NCBI GenBank assembly: GCA_010645155.1 | Contig: CM021318.1 | Location: forward strand, 2,872,082 to 2,936,081 | DNA length: 64,000 bases | Direction: 5' to 3' | DNA from: Tigriopus japonicus | Lineage: Eukaryota; Arthropoda; Copepoda; Harpacticoida; Harpacticidae | Shown here: piece by piece, positions 12,201 to 24,926 of the stretch | How positions within the stretch are numbered: position 1 is the first letter of the stretch | Layout of the letters: each line of letters starts with the position of its first letter | Position numbers and translations under genes: made by a program | The notes under the pieces: generated by a model | Database searches by the model: none | The model's input: the letters and a program-made list of their open reading frames with translations, nothing else | Told to the model about the DNA's origin: nothing

Positions 12201-15200
12201 CAGTAAAGTAGTTTGACTGTGGATGTGAATATTTCTGGGAAACCCTTAAAATCCCGGTTTTTTGCCCAATTTTCCCCCATAATTCTCCAAAATGTATTCA
12301 CTAGCAAATAAGTGCTCAACATGCAAATCAATGCAATAGGGAGCACAATACAAATAACAATTATTTCCATAGAATTCCAAGGCCTCATCTAATACTATAT
12401 CTATAGCACTTACGCAGATCGGGATCCACACTCAATTTGAGTGGCTTTAATTTCAAAAATTCTTGTCGATGCAGTCCCAGTAAAAGAGAAATCAAGTTTG
12501 GCATTTCCTGAACATCCTCGATCCATGTCAACGTAGACTATTTCGGATAGCACAAAGAAGCAAATTTCCATGAAAATTGAGCATGATTGACAAAGATGTG
12601 AATTTAATCTCGTATCAACTCACTGTGTTGTCCAGAGTTTTGTCCACAAATTTCTGGGATAGGTTCATTAGCACTAGACTAAAATTAGAAGAAAAGAGTT
12701 TATGTCGGTTTGCACTTTTTCAAGTTTTGGGGGCAAAGCGTGGTTAAATTTCGTCATTTTTTTTTCTTCTTTTTTTGGTACAAATAGCCTCCATAAAATT
12801 CCGAAACTCACCGAAACCTTGAGGGAATCTAAACACATGCCTCCCATCATTTCTAAACTGTCTGCCATCCCCAAGATCGAGAAAGTCAAAAAATCCAATC
12901 GCAAATAACACACGTCTAAAAAGAAAATGAAATTAAGTTACAACTCATAAGTTATTGTCGGGCAATTTTATGAAGTGGTGTTACAATTTTGCATTAAAAA
13001 CAGCCAAATTTGACAAGGATTGTTGCCTAAAGTGAACTTATGGGAGGAGGTGCTTAAAGGTTGCTCAATCGAGCACCTTAAAAATCCTTTTTTTCGCGGA
13101 TTTTTTATTACCGCTACAAGGAATGCGATTCCCTGTAAATTGAAGGACTCTCCCGACAGCTTCAATCCTCCCCCAACAGGATTAGAACCTACGCCTTCTG
13201 GGGAAGCACTTTCACTCGGCACTTGTAAGAACGCGCTTGTACGCGTGGCCACTCTGGCTTCGATTTGATTTCGGTTTGTTGCACCAAACGTTTGAGATCA
13301 GCAACTGTTATGTTTTATTGTCTTAAAAGCAAAGAAACATTCAATGCCACGAAATTTACTAACTCATCATAAATTCACTCTGTAACATTCAATGTCCTTT
13401 AACATTCAATTTATTGTTTAAAAAAAGTTATTAAACCTCGGTGCTAAAAACAGAGGACTTTGCTAAAAATATAAAACAAATGAAAGCTGTACGCAACACA
13501 GTTTTCAACTCAAGAAAACTTTTAGATCAATCCTATGAAAGCTACGTGTTTCCTTGCGGTTAAAGATGTATGAAATTCAAAAACTTCTGAATTTTATAAA
13601 CAAAACCTTGAATTAATTCTTACCTTTACTGTTTGTTTTTTTCGTACAGTTCTCGGGTCAATGTACGTATGGCTCTAAGCCACACATTAGCACTCTTAAA
13701 CGGATTGTACATGTAATGTATTATTGCTTGGATACCTAACTAAACTCTGGAAAGGACGTCAGATGACTAAATTTGGCTCGATTATTAAACATTTCCAAAA
13801 AAAAATTAAAACTGTTTTGGAATTGGAAATTCCGATGATCTTAATGTTTTTCATATTTTTAACAGCAGAGAAACTTAAAATTGATATAGGATTGATTCAT
13901 TGGTCCGTTTGAGTTCAAAACTGCAATGCGGACCCCTGTCCCTTTTTGTTTTAGTACAATCTAAATTTCCAACGGTGTGGAACAGATATTTTTTATGAAA
14001 CACGTTAGTTTGGTGAAAATGGAAGGGATGTAGGTACGAAGGAAAGAGCAAAAAATTATGCCAAATGAAACCATCACAAGAAATGAAATGGCCCTTTCGC
14101 GTTATTGGTTGGAAAATTTCCTTCTCATCCACTTCTGTGATCTTTTTAGACAAGTGTGAATTGATTTGCAAGTAATGAAATGGGGTGTGATTATCTTCAT
14201 TAATTCATAACATTTATGCTTCAAATTAACCTCATTACCGTACGGTTTAGTCGATCAAGTGGAAATAGGGTTTGTGAGCTTTGGATTATCAATTGGACCA
14301 CTGATTTGATTAGATTTTTCTCTGACTAAACCATAATTCGAAAAACGGGTTTTGCCAAAGGCACAAACATCCATATCTTCCGAGACCCTTAAATTAGCCC
14401 GTCTCAAAAATGTCGACTAAAATTTAAATTGTCGAGAAAAATCCCTTTTCAAGCCAAATTTTTAGTGCATCACATGCACTTAACCTGGGATTATTGTAAT
14501 ATATAATAATATCAACCCCTAGTTCTTAGTAATCCAGTTGTTCCATTTTTTGTGGAACACGTCGAGTTTAACTAGATGGTGAAGGGCTAAAAGAGTGGCA
14601 ATAACTCGATTATCTTTCGCCCCATTTCTTACGGGGTTAATTCAGCTTCAATCTTATTTAGATTTATCAACATTTTATGGTATATCAATCATTACCACAA
14701 GAGCATTTGTTGACAGTGTAGCTTTGCCCATTGGTTCCCGTTAATCCAGAGGGGAAATTGTCATTTCGGAGATAAGTACAGTTCTGAGATGTTGATCCAC
14801 CTGAAGACAGGTAAAACACGCAGCAGATTCCAAACCTAAAAACAATACTTAATTATCATGGGGAAAAGTAAGTTAAAGAAATAGGAGAATTTTACCCTGC
14901 AGCACAATTTCCGGAGGCACTTCCACCTCTTTGGATGCATTCATTGGCAGTGTAGCACGTTCCATTTCGATTACCATTGGTTCCACTGTAATTGAATTTA
15001 AGTTTGTGCTAGACTTAGTTTAGAAGCGCTTATCATGAGCAACGTATCAATTTCAAAAGGTCTAATAACAGAATTGGAAGCAGATAATATCATTACAATG
15101 TCAAAATGGATAAAGCTTTCTTTAGTTTAATTTGTTTTTTTAGCAAAACCATGCTTGAATATGATAAATGAAGGAAAACTTAGGACATGGAAGCCTCTGC

Positions 15201-16844
15201 TCAGGGTTTCAGTGGAGATTCCATGCAAGTAAATGAATTATATGTTGGAAAGATTGATATGACAATCATCTCAAAATGTCGTTTGCTTAAATTTTAGCAT
15301 GAAACGTTCCTCCATTCATGAGAAACGACGTTTCGAAATTTGTAATAGTCGCAGTACGGTACAAACACACGGAAACGAAAGAAAAAATGACGAAACAAGC
15401 GTCCTTTTGGACGATTGTAGTAGGTGCATTTGTTCGGTCAGAAAAGAGCTCATTGCTCTATGCTTCAATTTTCAGTCGATCAAGTTGAAATTTAGCATGT
15501 GAGCTTTGAATTCCAAGTCAAAAACGGGTTTGATTGGGTTTTTCTTTTATTGGATCAGTTTTTTCGAAAGTTCGAAAAAGGCTTCTGCCTTCCGATCTCA
15601 TTGGATGAATGCAATTTTCGAAGAAGCAGAGGAGAGGAATATTAGGACATTAGGAATTGTATTAGGACAAAAACGATACTTACCTGCCAACAGAACTTGA
15701 ACTAGAACAAGGACCATTGTTAAAGGAGACAATGTTGAATAATGAAAACACTAAAAGAAAAAAATAGATTTTGCCTGTGCCAATTTACAAAAAAAATATT
15801 GAAGATGTCCAAAAACAATATCGCAAGTTCCTCGGATGACGTAATTCAAAATGCTTGTTGGGGCAATATAAATTCATTAATTGTAAATAATATTATAAAT
15901 TGTAATTAATATTAATTATTAAACATTATAAATAATATAAATGAATACTGCATGCTTTAGAATGCATCTTTTATACGTTGTTGCCAAAAAATTAACCAAA
16001 AAGAAATATTTCTTGTCTACAACCTTGGACCTTGGAATGCCTGGGTTAGGCTTCGGAACAAACCTGGAGCTTACTATTCACATTACTTGAAGCCGAACAG
16101 ATCAAAAACGCCACCAAATTGCTCCTGGCAAATTGTCAAAGTCAAGTGAAATGTCAAGTATGGCTAAAGCCGGAAACATTTATTCAAATTTGAGTACTTT
16201 TTATGGTCGTCACTTTTCGACTCGAACTTGTAGCCAAATATTGACTCCCGAAGAAGCTATTGTCAAATAGTGACAGATCTGGGTAGAACTTTGAAGAAGT
16301 TTGGTGATTCTTCCAGGTTCAAATCCAATCATACGAATGTCTTCCTGCCTGTGACATAGCTTTATCGTAGATTTCCGTTGCAAAAGATGGTCACTTAGAA
16401 TGATGAATCTTCGTTGCAATGTCCAGAGTGAGGCTTCTTTTGGAGGACACAAGCCAATGGAAACTGTGATGTTTTGAGTTGTTCTTGATCTTGTATCTCG
16501 TTGACAGTACGAATTGGGATTCCATTTCATCACAATAAGCTTTTAAATTTTAAATTTTGTTTTCAAATATCTTTGCTGAAAGTAACTTATGAAAAACTTA
16601 TGACAACTTACCACGAATGTTATTAATAGCTACCTAAGCTAATTTTTAATCAAATGATGTGCTTTAAACTCCTACCTTGTTTTAGAAGTGCTAAAGATAA
16701 AATAGTGAATGGAAAACGAAACTTACGTTTTCCTTGACGTGCTGTTGTTGCGTTATTGATGTTTTCTTTTAAATCATGACTGAAACAAAAAGTTCCTAAA
16801 AAGAGAACAAGTCCCAGAAAATTCACAATTAGCTTGGATGCCAT
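3272..16844 (-). CDS. Gene A: secreted Cys-rich CUB-type protein, 12 coding exons, 396 aa
   Basis: Exons (minus strand, 5' to 3'): 16727-16844, 15684-15750, 14896-14985, 14696-14835, 12812-12915, 12624-12678, 12414-12537, 11687-11785, 11457-11614, 6041-6151, 5169-5255, 3272-3309. All phases join and the total is 1191 nt. The protein starts MASKLIVNFLGLVLFLGTFC, a signal peptide, and exon 1 ends ARQGK. Exons 2-4 encode FSLFNIVSFNNGPC and a Cys module (GTCYTANEC, CAAGFGICCVF). CUB-like sequence follows: SQNCTYLRNDNFPSG, VCYLRLDFLTF, ICGQNSGQH, IYVDMDRGC, CGSRSAPPDGCLQYHT, ICIRQELGYCC, CSPPFQVQIYT. The end is CLEYVQIPCN. It is presumably extracellular; ligand and role are unknown. Intron 11 uses a GC donor (gcaagt). 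Intron 9 is 5.3 kb and holds several transposons. The exon lengths match gene C exactly, which supports the model. It was not checked against RNA. Confidence 0.85.
3541..3791 (-). mobile_element. tRNA-derived SINE, family 1, copy 1
   Basis: On the minus strand the element begins ggaggagacgaggcgtcgtg and has an A box (tggttagcgcagttt) and a B box (ggttcgattctcc), the internal Pol III promoter of a tRNA. About 170 bp of unrelated tail follows, ending in a T-run on the plus strand at 3551-3560 (poly-A on its own strand). Two further copies occur at 40083-40330 and 61600-61852. It lies in intron 11 of gene A. The body does not fold as an intact tRNA over its whole length, so it is a retroposon and not a tRNA gene. 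Confidence 0.85.
4030..4225 (-). mobile_element. Partial copy of hAT-like MITE (tagagggct family)
   Basis: The left end tagagggctaacagagaaa matches the terminal repeat of the complete copy at 28175-28464, and the inside matches it in inverted orientation (gatttgttttgaacactcttc, ctggcagcaagggtgcca). The other end is not clear near 4225. Lies in intron 11 of gene A. Confidence 0.7.
6597..7240 (-). pseudogene. Degraded maT/mariner-like transposase remnant
   Basis: On the minus strand, translated pieces resemble the C-terminal half of maT/IS630-related arthropod transposases. An HTH-like stretch near 7100-7150 (ITNREVANMLG) is followed by FEDQKKHPGSKIV, then a GGILSDGHIIPPH segment with RVNTGILFKNV near 6960-7030. 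A tail in another frame (6603-6788) carries GRVERKDQHKSPQH and NEIDKARVKA. Frames switch and stops intervene, and no terminal repeats were found, so it is a dead fragment. Located in intron 9 of gene A. The family assignment is from remembered motif shapes and is moderate. Confidence 0.6.
7534..7892 (+). repeat. Dispersed repeat, copy 1 (pairs with 43376-43741)
   Basis: Long direct similarity to 43376-43741, for example ttttccgtgacttg, acacctataacag.agtc.tttgga, acccctaagatggttgtcac and caaaacttttgttcgtctga. No open frame or clear ends. A repeat family of unknown class. Confidence 0.75.
8023..8968 (-). mobile_element. maT/mariner-like deletion derivative with ~265-bp inverted arms
   Basis: The element starts CCGGGTGGAAATTAAGTCGG at 8023 and ends with the inverse at 8968. 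It is flanked by TA at 8021-8022 and 8969-8970, the target duplication of mariner-type elements. The arms (about 8023-8290 and 8700-8968) are nearly identical, and each carries the same transposase 5-prime coding segment (LRTSE...KPHKEVAKVT). On the minus strand the coding sequence continues between them (8256-8582): IRDLAKDNNISHVTAQKIV and then IIIFSDENTF, which contains the first catalytic Asp. It then runs into the inverted copy. The element therefore looks like a 5-prime half followed by an inverted duplicate of its own end, with the rest of the catalytic domain lost. It cannot be autonomous. Lies in intron 9 of gene A. Confidence 0.88.
8256..8852 (-). pseudogene. Truncated maT-like transposase N-terminal half
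   Basis: Minus-strand frames at 8619-8852 (77 aa, helix-turn-helix region with KPHKEVAKVTGASLRMIGRV) and 8256-8582 (108 aa, ending the native sequence at about NRRNDRFISL) together give the DNA-binding part and the first motif of the catalytic domain (FSDE). After that the frame reads antisense of the left arm. The two pieces are in different frames, so the half-gene is also broken. Confidence 0.75.
10648..11352 (+). mobile_element. hAT-like non-autonomous element, TAGGGCC family, copy 1
   Basis: Begins TAGGGCCTGGAAATATTTTT and ends ...TTTTTCCGGGCCCT, inverse of the start. The 8-bp duplication CTTATGAT flanks it at 10640-10647 and 11353-11360. The interior is AT-rich with no transposase. An 8-bp duplication fits hAT-type transposition. 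Related copies are at 24927-25477 and 30301-31713, with fragments near 33593 and 41850. Lies in intron 9 of gene A. Confidence 0.85.
13070..13265 (-). mobile_element. tRNA-derived SINE, family 2 (Ser/Leu tRNA-like head)
   Basis: The minus strand from 13262 reads agccagagtggccacgcgta, an A-box-like start, and about 70 bases later taggttctaatcctgt, a B-box-like sequence. The long stretch between the boxes recalls a class II (Ser or Leu) tRNA. The tail at the low-coordinate end (aaggttgctcaatcgagcac on the plus strand) recurs at 54170-54250. Lies in intron 4 of gene A. The origin is inferred from box sequences only. Confidence 0.55.
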
Positions 16845-17285
16845 TTCGATGATTGTTTCAGGTAGAGAGGCAAATTCCTACTGAAGAATCTGTATGAAAT
16901 TTGAATTCTTCCATGAAGTTGGAACCGAATGCCTTTTGTCGGGCGGGAGTCAAGCCAATTGCCTTCACTGTAAAAAAATCATATTTTTTCCTCTTGATAA
17001 TAGAGTATTCAATTGAAGTTTGATTGTCCGTCATTAGGTGGATGCGACACAAGGGTAAAATCTCCTGATATTAAAACTTAACTCTTCGTGCAATTGTTTC
17101 AAAATTGCGACTTATTTGTTAAAATTGATTTCTCTTCATATTTCGAGTTAATTTGAGCTCAGGTGCGGTTTTCAAGCTCTGGAGAGAATGAACACTTCTA
17201 TTTTGAGGTATTCATTCCTACAAAAAATCCAATACAAAAAAGTCTATACCACAGATATTGATAGATATGACATACTGGGTCTTAC

Positions 17286-17382
17286 TGTTTTGTAGGACAC
17301 TTTTGAAGTTGACCTGGACCGCTCTGTTGCAATCAACCATCAACAAGCTCTCTTAACTCAAGCCTTGTCACTGGAAGTAAAA
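17286..17382 (+). repeat. Repeat shared with 57272-57362
   Basis: Reads ttttgtaggacacttttgaa, then gttgacctggacc.ctctgtt and gcaatcaaccatcaacaag. It returns at 57272-57362 with few differences. It sits next to the LINE at 17569 and may be LINE 3-prime sequence; the second copy lies in intron 4 of gene C, far from coding LINE sequence. Confidence 0.7.
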
Positions 17383-17568
17383 CACAGCACAGATAAAGGC
17401 GCGAAGCACTTAGATTCCCAACCTGAAAGCGGATGGTTTACCACCGTCATCTAGTGATGTTTACCTTGAAACTCGGTACCGAGATAGACTTAGTTGTTTG
17501 GAGCCAAGTGGTCTTGTTTGTGTATGTGTGTACTACCTGTTTTTCGGTTTAACTTCAGAGTTGCGCCG

Positions 17569-18846
17569 TTAGGGCTCCTCATAGGGCTGGGAGTCTACCT
17601 CACTGGAAGTGTGGCCAAGCCGTCTCTGACCACAGTCTGTGGAGTTAACTTGTTTCTGATTCTGTCGAACTATTACATATTCCCGACGAAGGCTAATAGG
17701 CAACAAATTGAACAATGAAGGAGCCCGATAAAGAAGAGAGGAGGACTTCATTGTTCGTACTAGCCTAGTTTCCTTAAGATTTGGAGGTGCTCTCAGAGCG
17801 CATGTAAAACCTCTACGATCCCTACAACTGATCTCAAAGCCTGGGTTAGGACAGAGCCCATGAATGCTCTTGAAAACACACAGTATCAGATACCTTTCAT
17901 ACCTTCTCTGAGTACTGTACAACCCTAACTTCTTGAGCCTCTCCCAATACGAGAGCTCTCTCATTCCTGTGATGTTCCTAATAAAACATCGTTGGACCTG
18001 CTTAACCTTTTGCAAACCTGCTGAACTCGTTGGAGCCCAAATGGGTGAGGCATATTCAAGATGCGGCTGAACAATCGACTTGTACAGAGTTAGCATCGTA
18101 ATACTATCTCTGGACTTGAAAGTGCGATAGATCCAGCCACATGTTTGAAATGCCTTCCCCACTTTCAACTGGATATGCTCATCAAACTTTCCATCATCTT
18201 GGACGACAACTCCCAAATCCCTCATGGACGATACCTGCTCAATATCACAACCTCCATTGTCTTTGAGCGGAACATCTAATTTTGACGCCCCTGACGTCAT
18301 TGTACGGAATTTCATCCCGTTCAATGCCATGTTACTCTCGCCAACCCAAGAGTAGACTTTCTCTAAGTCATCCACTAAACATTTTGAGTCCTGACCATTC
18401 CTTCCAAAAGCTAATTTTGCATCATCAGCATATGAAGAAAAACTGGCTTTTGTTCTGAACTTCTGGAGAGGAGCAATAAAGAGTACAAACAGGAGCGGAC
18501 CTAAAATTGAACCTTGTGGAACACCTGACTTGACATCATACATGCCACTAAAAGATCCTTCAACCTTACCCAATTGCTTCCTTTCGCTCATAAAACTATC
18601 AATCCAATTCAGGACCTTACCCTGGACCCCAAACTCTTTGAGTTGATTAAGCAAAAGACCATGATCTACCTTATCAAATGCCTTGGCAAAGTCAAGATAG
18701 ATTACATCAACTGACTCGTGCCTTTCGAGCCCTTCAATGATGTGCTCAATATGATCAATCAATTGGGTTAGTTGATTTGCATTTTTTGCATTTTTAGGCG
18801 CTTTCATCAAAATTCGGCGCGTTTTTCCCAATTTCTTGAAGAACAT
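17569..18846 (-). pseudogene. Non-LTR retrotransposon (Jockey/CR1-like) reverse transcriptase, 5'-truncated
   Basis: A 425-aa open frame covering the middle and end of a LINE reverse transcriptase. Motifs: VDVIYLDFAKAFDKVDH (finger/palm, first Asp), GVPQGSILGPLLFVLF, SSYADDAKL (the YADD catalytic pair), DLGVVVQDDGKFDEH, then the thumb and the LINE tail PHLEYASPIWAP and LGLYSTQRRYERYL. The upstream endonuclease and the start of RT are missing. The last roughly 40 residues (after PISLRREYV) lose the usual tail pattern, so a frameshift near 17690 is likely. It lies in the A-B spacer just upstream of gene A. A related, much shorter and more decayed piece lies at 55035-55330. Confidence 0.88.
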
Positions 18847-21800
18847 CGATACTGCATTGTGTCTTCTTTGACAGGCCTAATTGGTTAAGACCAATTCTTT
18901 TCCTAATTATTTCTTTTTAAATTAACAATTAATTTCCTAATTGGTTAAGACCAATTTATTCGCTTTTCACCATTTTCCTCTTTTTTCCCCTTTTTCGAAA
19001 CCTTGGCTGATTTTTTTTTTAAATTTGAGGTTTTCATGATAAATTCCAGCACTTACTCCGTAGGGTGCAATTATTTGATTGGATATAAGATACAAGGGGT
19101 ATCCAGACTAGAGGTAAACTGAGCTTTGAACTCGTTTGAATACACGATTTTTATATTAATGTAGAAAATGTACCTCTTGTGAGCATGTGTTAAATAAAAA
19201 ATAGTTGTTAGACAAACTTGTTCAAAGCTATGATTTAATTAAACAAGGTGTATTGGGTAACCCCTGTATACAAAGAAAATAAGAGTGAAGAGCGAGAAAC
19301 AAGACAAAATGATGTACTTTGAAAGTCAAGGCGTCTCAATCGCAACTTTTTCTCCACAACTGTTCACCTTAAATTGATAATATGAGTATGAGCAACATTT
19401 TTAGTTTAACAGTACATTGGATTTTGGCGATTTTTTACTCTTGACGTCCATTGTTTCACCTTTTGCATTTGTATTGTATCTTTTGGAATGTTTTTTATGC
19501 ATTATGCATGTTTTTGTCGTTTTTATTCGCATTTTTATGCACCGCTAGTCATGTCACATCATTACCTTTTTTCTTCTTCTATTAACCCCTAGGAAGATAT
19601 TCAACTGTCTTTCCTTGACATCCACCTACCAAACCATAACTATGTTCGACATTCATAGGTTTAGGCATTGGTTGAGGACCAATCTATGGCTGAGAGTATC
19701 TTTAGTCAGTGGCGCTTTTCTAGAAATAAGAAACTCAACAAATTTGAACAGTGCAGAACATCTCAAAACATCTCACTTGGCGTGCGCTTGATTTCCAGCG
19801 CAAAGTTTCAAATCAAACACTAATGACTGCGTACAGAGTGTCCAGGAATTGATAGTGCGTCGGATCAAATAGATAGTAGCTCAAAATCGAGTCAAATTAG
19901 ATTTTAAATTAATAGACATGGTCATTTTTCAGTTAAAAAACCGCAAACGCTTTTAGGCTCGCTTTATCAAGCCCTTCATCATAGTAGACTGAGTTTGATG
20001 GTTTGTGCATTTTGCTTTGCATTGATCTAACTTGGTAGCGACACAAGGTTGAAATCATGCTCATATTCACAAATTCCGTACAAATTTTTGACAAATTTTA
20101 GGTCAAGGCTTGTCTATGATTGCAGATTGACACTGTGGCTTGTTTGTTTTTCCGGACTCATCTCGCAACCTTGCATATGTGACATGATAGAAACTGTCCC
20201 TTAGGTCGAGGATATTGTTGCTGATACAAACCATTATATTTACCTTGCCATTGGGAATGGTCCCAGATTTGCCCATTTAAGTTGTTGAAGCCATGACGTT
20301 TGCACGTAAATGACAATAATTGTGAGATGCACTTAAATCTGTTGTTATAAATGGTGTTGAATCAAACCTTGACGAAGGATGGTACGGCTTTTGTTCCAAG
20401 ACCATGAGAAGTAAACCATCAATAATTTTGGATTAGAGCACTTTGAAATGATTTTTTCATTTTAAAGGTTCATTCAAACGTAACAAAACTTGCAAATCAG
20501 GAAAAAGTAGTGTGTCTAATGATGGACCATATGTGATTTCGGTATGGTTTTTGTTTTGGTATCGGTTATGCCTCCTAAAACCGAAATCAGACATACGTTA
20601 TAAAAAAGAGCGGAAAACTTATGGTTTTTGGAGAGCTAAAATGTACTTTTTAAGAGATCAAAATACCGTTTTATATAAAAAATGGTTGGAAATATGTGCT
20701 TTTTGAATTACTAAATACCAATTTAGACTTATTTTTTTGAAGATTTACAACCATAAATCCCTATTTAAAGGAAAAAGGAGGTATTGAAACTGATGTATCA
20801 CAAAAAATCATCATTGCACACTTATGTTAGATAAGCTAATTCTAAAAACACAAGCCAAATTCACATTTTTTGTGAAAAGTTAGATTTTGTGTCTTATGGG
20901 CATGGAAAAGCACGACGGATCTTCAATTTTTGTACACCCTGTACGTATATGTCAATGCAGGAAAACATCCTAAAACTTCGTTTCGTTGAACAAAGCTAAC
21001 TTAAGTTAATGTAATGCAATAAATGGTCATCAACAAAATTCTTAAATCAACTTGGCTCTGAAACCTGCGAAATAAAAAAAATGGTTCATTTTGAGAACAA
21101 TCGATCAAACACAAAATAAAATCTTCAAGATAAAGAAACCTTGAAATTTTACAACGATCTAATTAACAATTGGCGGTGAAAAATAGCATGAAGACTCGCA
21201 AATAAAATACACCATGAAGAGGATCCTTCTTTTCTTTACTTTTTCAGCACAATTTCACCGACATGTTTAAAAAAGCAATCCACAGTGCCTCCACTGAACC
21301 ATTGGGCTCCACCAATTAATTTGCCCAGTTCAAGGTTTTTAGAAACCTTGTAGACCAAGCATTAAGCCGTTAGGGACCCTTTTATGTCCAAGCCAACACT
21401 CTTGATTTACCAACTCAACCCATTTTATGAGGCATTGAGGAAGACAGACCATAAAAGCTATACTTGCTATAAAAGCCTGTTGTTTTGGTTTATTGGCAGA
21501 CGATGAACACACTACAAGATTTGGGTTACAGGGAGGTCCAAAAAAAGTGGCTGATTCTAGTAGAAAAATTGCCTGCAATCCAATGAATGCGGATTTATGA
21601 CGTAAATCGATTAGGAACACCAATATCTACGAGTACATTATAAGCCAAGGTGTATTGGATTTGAGGACCTTCAAAAAACTATGGCTCTTTATTACACACT
21701 TACACTTCCACCAAGAAACTGTATCAAAACATTTGAATTACGCAACCGTTGTCTCCTATAAACAAAATGCAAAAGATGTTGAAGTTTTCGGCGCCCATAA

Positions 21801-24800
21801 CATAACCTTTTTTATTACTTTTTTGGAACAAAATTACCCTGGCCATCTTTTTAAGGGCCAGCCTACGGCTGAAATTTGATTATCATTTTTTGAACACCAC
21901 CCTGTACATCCAAAGTTCCATTTCACACCTCCATCGTTCACGAGCAAAAAATGTTGATAACTCTTTTCTGACCAACGCGAACATTGAATATTAACGAAAT
22001 AAGAAAAACCCGTTCCTTGAATTGATCAGTTGTGTGCAATAAGTATCATCTTCAAAAAACTAACTACAACTAGATGATATTCGCTTTTGGTTCACAAAAA
22101 CGGTGAACAGACCGAGTGTCGTTTGAATAAAGCGAGAAAGATTGAATCTCAGTTTGAGGACACTTTAATTTCATGCCTAACATAGTCCTTTTAATAGGCC
22201 TTTGAGGTAAAGATCGTCCCAATGAAGGATCAATGATATTATTTACATCGTTTTGGAATATTGAACTTGTTGACAAGGGGCTGATCAAGACCCAACGTTG
22301 GAAGTCTCAATATCAAGGTAAATGTTCCCAAACTTCGAAATGCGAAAAACAACTCCATTTAGTAAACACCACAACATCGCCGATTTCTATTGTTCAATAC
22401 CACATCGTGAATCTCTGGTGGGACTTTTTTCCTCATCAACCAAATGAGCTTCAGCGGATGCGGTTCCATGCCCATCATTAAGAGTTAATGCCTTTCGAAA
22501 TAAAGACATGACGTGAACTAGCAAAGGAAAATCATTAGGCATTAGGTAAACACAAAATGTTGAACTTCCAATCGTTGAAGGCATAAGTTAACAAGAGCCG
22601 GAAAAATCGGTAAATCGTGTGAAATTTGAAATGTTTTGTTTGCCCATGCACTGACAAATGATTGATGACAAATGCATTACATGCAAAGCGAATTAAACTG
22701 TACAATTAATTCTCCACCACTCCTATTTGTAGGTCTAAGAAGTGTTGGGGCAAATTTGTACAAGACTCGTTTAATTATAAAAACTATATTGGTATAACAT
22801 TATATTTTGAAATTATTTGAAACAACGCCAAAGTCAAAGTATTTTGAATTCAAACCATTGCCTCAAGACCAGCACTACAAAAAACTTCGTTTTGGTGATC
22901 AAGAAATGTACAATAAGTGCAGTGACATCACTGTCCGAGCTCTAAAATTGAATAGAATTGTCTTTCCGATACCTAATCATTATCGGTAATGGTTTTCAAC
23001 AGACGATTATTTGAATATATGACTTGGTCAACCACACATTAAGCTTTCTCATGGCATTTACACACAAATAGCATCTTGTCAGCGTTCATGGTCGTCTCTA
23101 TTGTCTTTGAGTCACTCATCATTAATGCGGTCTAAACCTCAAGGGCCCATTTCTAATATGAGAAAAGAAATGCTCGTAAAATATCAAACCACTTGTTTAT
23201 TTCATAAGAAAAACATGATGTATATTGGATTTGGAACGAGTGGAGTGGACAAAGCGGACTTACATTCTGAACTATTTAAGCTTTTCGTTATTACTCCTGT
23301 CGAACGAGCACTTAAATAAATTTATTCTCAATTATTAAAAAAATAAGCAATTTTTGTCGTTGGTTTATTCTGAATAAGGCTTTTAGCTTGCAAATAAATC
23401 TGGTTGTGGTACACATTTTGACCCAAAACCTAAGCAAGGTTTCACTTAATAAGCTATCACTTAACTTGAAACTCAATCGCTGGAATTACCCTTAAGTTAC
23501 TAGTAATAGGGAAATCCAAGTTTAACTGAAAATTAATTAAGTCTTTCGAACATCAATTGTTTGTACAACATTAAATTCTATTCTGTTGTCGTCGCTTCAG
23601 GATCATCACTTCATTAGCTAAAACTGAAGAAGCAATGATTGGTCTTGCAATGCTCATAATAAGATTATGAAATACACTCTTTCTTTATTTGCCCCCATTT
23701 AAAGCCGCTATAATGCTTCCCATCGACAAGCTGTTTTAAATTAAACAAAACAACGACCAACTGTTATCCATTCTCGGTCAACGGGTTGAGGGTTGAGCTT
23801 ATCTTTTAGCCTTCAATTTGAAGGAGGACGTAGAGACCCAAAAACATGAAACCTTTCCCGTTCTGGTACAATTCATTCCTAAAAGTGAAGGGAAACGGAG
23901 CTCTTGATTATAATATTATCTAATTCTATTACGTGTAGTTTCTACATATTAAATAATTATGATATCATTAAAAACTAAAATCGTAAGTTCCAAAATGTTC
24001 TCGTAGACACATGGCAAAGCTTTTGGCTTGACCACTAAACGAGCTTTTGGCGCAAATACTGATCTATAAGAACTACTGATAAGGGCATAGATCAGGGAAA
24101 TGCCGAAATCTTAAAAAAACAAGTAGGTAGCGTTTGTTGGGTTGCTTACTTAAATGATTTACTAATAAAATCATCTAGGTTAAGATCAAAAAGAGCTAAA
24201 ACCTCTGTTTCAAGGCAAATTTTTGAAGCTAAATGAGGTAATTTCTTTTTTGAAAAAGAGTTCAAATAGAGCTCAAATTTACAAAGGCCAAAGACACTAA
24301 AATTATCATGTTTGTGGGCCTTCCATAATTGGCAGTGTCTTTCAAGACATGTAATTTTTTTTATTGTTAATTCTTGTAACAGGAGCTAACAAAGCCAAAT
24401 GAGCTAGATGCTTAAATTTGTAGCTAAATTTAAAAATGTCAGAAAAAGAGCTAAATTTAGCTCTAAAAAGCTAAAATTAGCCAGGCTGCTTGTCGGTTAA
24501 GAGAAAACAGAGCAGGCCGGCCTTGAAATATCATAGCAGGGAGCAAGGGTGATTTAGCTTCAGTAGCTAGTAGAAACTTGCCCCATTTAGCTTTGATCAC
24601 CGACATTAGTTTTTGATCTTCCACTTGCATGGGTAAGTTTTAGTAAATTTTAGTACAATCAATTTATTAGCAACTTTGAAAGTGATTATTTCTTTATGAA
24701 ACTACGACTTTGTACCAAGAAAAGCTGCTCCTGGAGTTACACATGCTCTATTTGGAAAAAAATAAAATTTTCCTTTGTTGAGTGCACGTTAAAAGGACTA

Positions 24801-24926
24801 ATATTGTTTGAATTGTTCATCCAATAAAGCGAATATGTTTGCTTGCTTACCCTTAAAATTTTCAGAAGCCAAAAATCCATATCTCATTTTATTTTTTCAC
24901 AATGGGAGGAGGGATTACCTTTTCAT
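18847..24926. other. Long spacer without supported genes
   Basis: About 6 kb of AT-rich sequence between the LINE fragment and the next element. All open frames are short (under 100 codons), without known motifs or consistent splice signals. There are low-complexity stretches near 18895-19010, and near 24160-24500 a run of similar short words built on agctaaa. A fragment at about 24515-24640 resembles the repeat at 59862-60138 (cttccacttgcatgggtaag). No RNA gene seen. Confidence 0.6.

Noticed and set aside
16210..16533. 107-aa minus-strand frame in gene A intron 1
   Set aside because: No motif, no counterpart in gene C intron 1, no splice support.
21655..23319. Short open frames in the A-B spacer (21655-21879, 22233-22481, 23101-23319)
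   Set aside because: Each is under 85 codons, without recognisable domain, phase-compatible splice partners or similarity to the gene family.
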